NCBI GenBank assembly: GCA_030950365.1
Contig: JAUZRQ010000017.1
Span: 1-32,858, forward strand
DNA: 32,858 nucleotides
Direction: 5' to 3'
From: Candidatus Zhuqueibacterota bacterium
GTDB lineage: Bacteria; Zhuqueibacterota; Zhuqueibacteria; Zhuqueibacterales; Geothermadaptataceae
Below are positions 31,972 to 32,858 of this stretch, in pieces (the first letter of the stretch is position 1; each line of letters opens with the position of its first letter). The position numbers were made by a program, and so were the translations under genes. The notes beneath the pieces were generated by a model. That model searched no databases. It had not been told where the DNA came from and saw only the letters and a list, made by a program, of their open reading frames with translations.

Positions 31972-32858
31972 TCATCGCAATATCAGCATCCGCCGCACTT
32001 GCACCTGCTCGCCGGCAACCAGCCGGTAGAGGTACACCCCGCTGCTCACTATTTGCCCGCGGTCGTCCTTGCCATCCCAGGTTACGGTATGCTCGCCGGC
32101 GCTCTGGCGGCCCCGCACCAGCGTGCGCACACGCCGGCCGCGAAGGTCGTAGATGGCCATCTCGACCTGACTCGCGACTGAAAGCTGGTAGCGGATGGTG
32201 GTTGCCGGATTGACACCGTTGGATAAAATCGCGCTCCTACTTCCCCTCTCGCCGCCATGGCTATCCAATGGGGTGAAGGGGTTGGGGTAGTTCGGATAAA
32301 GCGCGAATGTGCCAGGTGCGCCGGGTTCGTTGCCAAGGGACGTGATTGTTGTACCGGAAAGCTCCAGAAAAACCACCGAATGGGGTTGCAGCACCAGCGA
32401 ATCAACAGCGCCAGCAGAGACGGGTTCGTCCTGCAGTACCACATTCATCGGATTGGACTCATTGTGTGCCGTAGGGGATGGCGCCTCCAGACGGCGGATG
32501 CGGCCGCCATGGTAACGAAACCCCTCGATAGCCAAATGACACGATAGCATCTCCTGCTCAGCACTGTTACTGATCGCCACATACAGCGTGTCACCGCGAG
32601 CGGAAAGTGCGGCTGAAGCATTTACGTAAGGCAACACCTGGTCATACGCCAACTCGGACGGGGATTCCACCTGTACTGGCAATTCCCGGCTATTTTGCCA
32701 CGGCTTGAAGCCCTCGAACACATAGCCCATGGGGCCGATGCTGAAGCTGGTCCAGTTGTTGTACAGCGCCAGCCAGACGCCGCCCAGGGCAAACTGGTTG
32801 GCGAACCATACCGGAAATTCTGCTCCGGCATTGAGCGTGCGGATGAAAAATTCGGCGG
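31972..32858 (-). CDS. C-terminal part of a GH51-like secreted glycosidase (cut by window edge)
   Basis: The reading frame is open to the window edge, leaving 294 residues of the C-terminus. Its N-terminal visible part (FANQFALGGVWLALYNNWTSF, later LYVAISNSAEQE, NPMNVVLQDEP, VLQPHSVVFLEL) resembles the end of the catalytic barrel plus the beta-sandwich of GH51-type alpha-L-arabinofuranosidases. This family call is tentative, because the catalytic residues lie outside the window. The last 90 or so residues are a FlgD-like sorting domain ending in VRRMLILR, so the enzyme is secreted. The sorting signature is interrupted by 21 residues between NPF and NPATTIRY (see the repeat at 32212-32274). 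A terminator follows. Confidence 0.7.
   Translation of the reverse strand, partial: AEFFIRTLNAGAEFPVWFANQFALGGVWLALYNNWTSFSIGPMGYVFEGFKPWQNSRELPVQVESPSELAYDQVLPYVNASAALSARGDTLYVAISNSAEQEMLSCHLAIEGFRYHGGRIRRLEAPSPTAHNESNPMNVVLQDEPVSAGAVDSLVLQPHSVVFLELSGTTITSLGNEPGAPGTFALYPNYPNPFTPLDSHGGERGSRSAILSNGVNPATTIRYQLSVASQVEMAIYDLRGRRVRTLVRGRQSAGEHTVTWDGKDDRGQIVSSGVYLYRLVAGEQVQVRRMLILR
32212..32274 (-). repeat. 63-bp in-frame insertion with terminal inverted repeats inside the glycosidase gene
   Basis: Related domains read NPFNPxTxI; here 21 codons separate NPF from NPATTI. The inserted DNA has inverted ends (TTGGATA 32219-32225, TATCCAA 32262-32268) and contains GTAGGAGCGCGATTTTATCC on the minus strand, similar to small interspersed repeats seen in uncultured bacteria. 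It keeps the frame open and adds a Gly/Ser/Arg-rich loop. It resembles the palindromic elements that insert into Rickettsia coding genes. Confidence 0.6.

Overview
The window looks like a piece of a moderately GC-rich bacterial chromosome. Its most telling trait is a set of secreted proteins that all end in the same FlgD-like / type IX secretion (T9SS)-style C-terminal domain (NPFNP motif, DGxDxxGxxVxSGVYLY, final RRMLLLR or RKMLLLR). Together with a homodimeric pyruvate dehydrogenase and a long 'PPi-family' phosphofructokinase, this suggests the FCB superphylum, most likely a Calditrichota / KSB1-like lineage. That placement is inference; no rRNA or tRNA gene was seen to test it. Nearly everything is on the minus strand; only mutL and miaA are on the plus strand.

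Left edge (1-3.4 kb): the end of a CRISPR array (two repeats, one whole spacer, no cas genes in view), then a four-gene minus-strand envelope cassette. In transcription order it encodes a three-helix membrane protein with a C-terminal PGRP/amidase_2 domain, a shorter paralogue of the membrane part alone, a two-helix coiled-coil protein, and a secreted coiled-coil protein.

Centre-left (4.1-15.8 kb): a five-gene minus-strand phospho-signalling cluster. In transcription order it encodes a transmembrane Ser/Thr kinase with PEGA-like periplasmic repeats, a double-FHA transmembrane protein with an FG-GAP (VCBS) propeller, a PP2C phosphatase with its own membrane helix and PEGA-like tail, a TPR protein predicted to have repeats on both sides of the membrane, and a cytoplasmic TPR / cyclase-like / pseudokinase protein. 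A rho-independent terminator lies downstream. I think this is the most interesting system here: writer, reader, eraser, membrane scaffold and a catalytically dead kinase in one locus, with two related intergenic repeats lying outside it on both sides.

Centre (16.2-25 kb): a small Mth938-like protein, a repeat-rich intergenic region, then metabolic genes: the pyruvate dehydrogenase operon aceE (E1), E2 and lpdA (E3), preceded by a 6-phosphofructokinase gene. These would connect glycolysis to acetyl-CoA.

Right (25.3-32.9 kb): mutL and miaA on the plus strand (a common bacterial pair), followed by convergent minus-strand genes for secreted proteins: a clan GH-A glycoside hydrolase with an Ig-like domain, a sialidase-like beta-propeller protein, and the C-terminal part of a GH51-like glycosidase. 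The last carries a 63-bp in-frame insertion with terminal inverted repeats that splits its sorting-domain signature. Several starts were moved from the longest open frame to an ATG with a proper Shine-Dalgarno sequence. All family assignments come from motif reading, not from searches.
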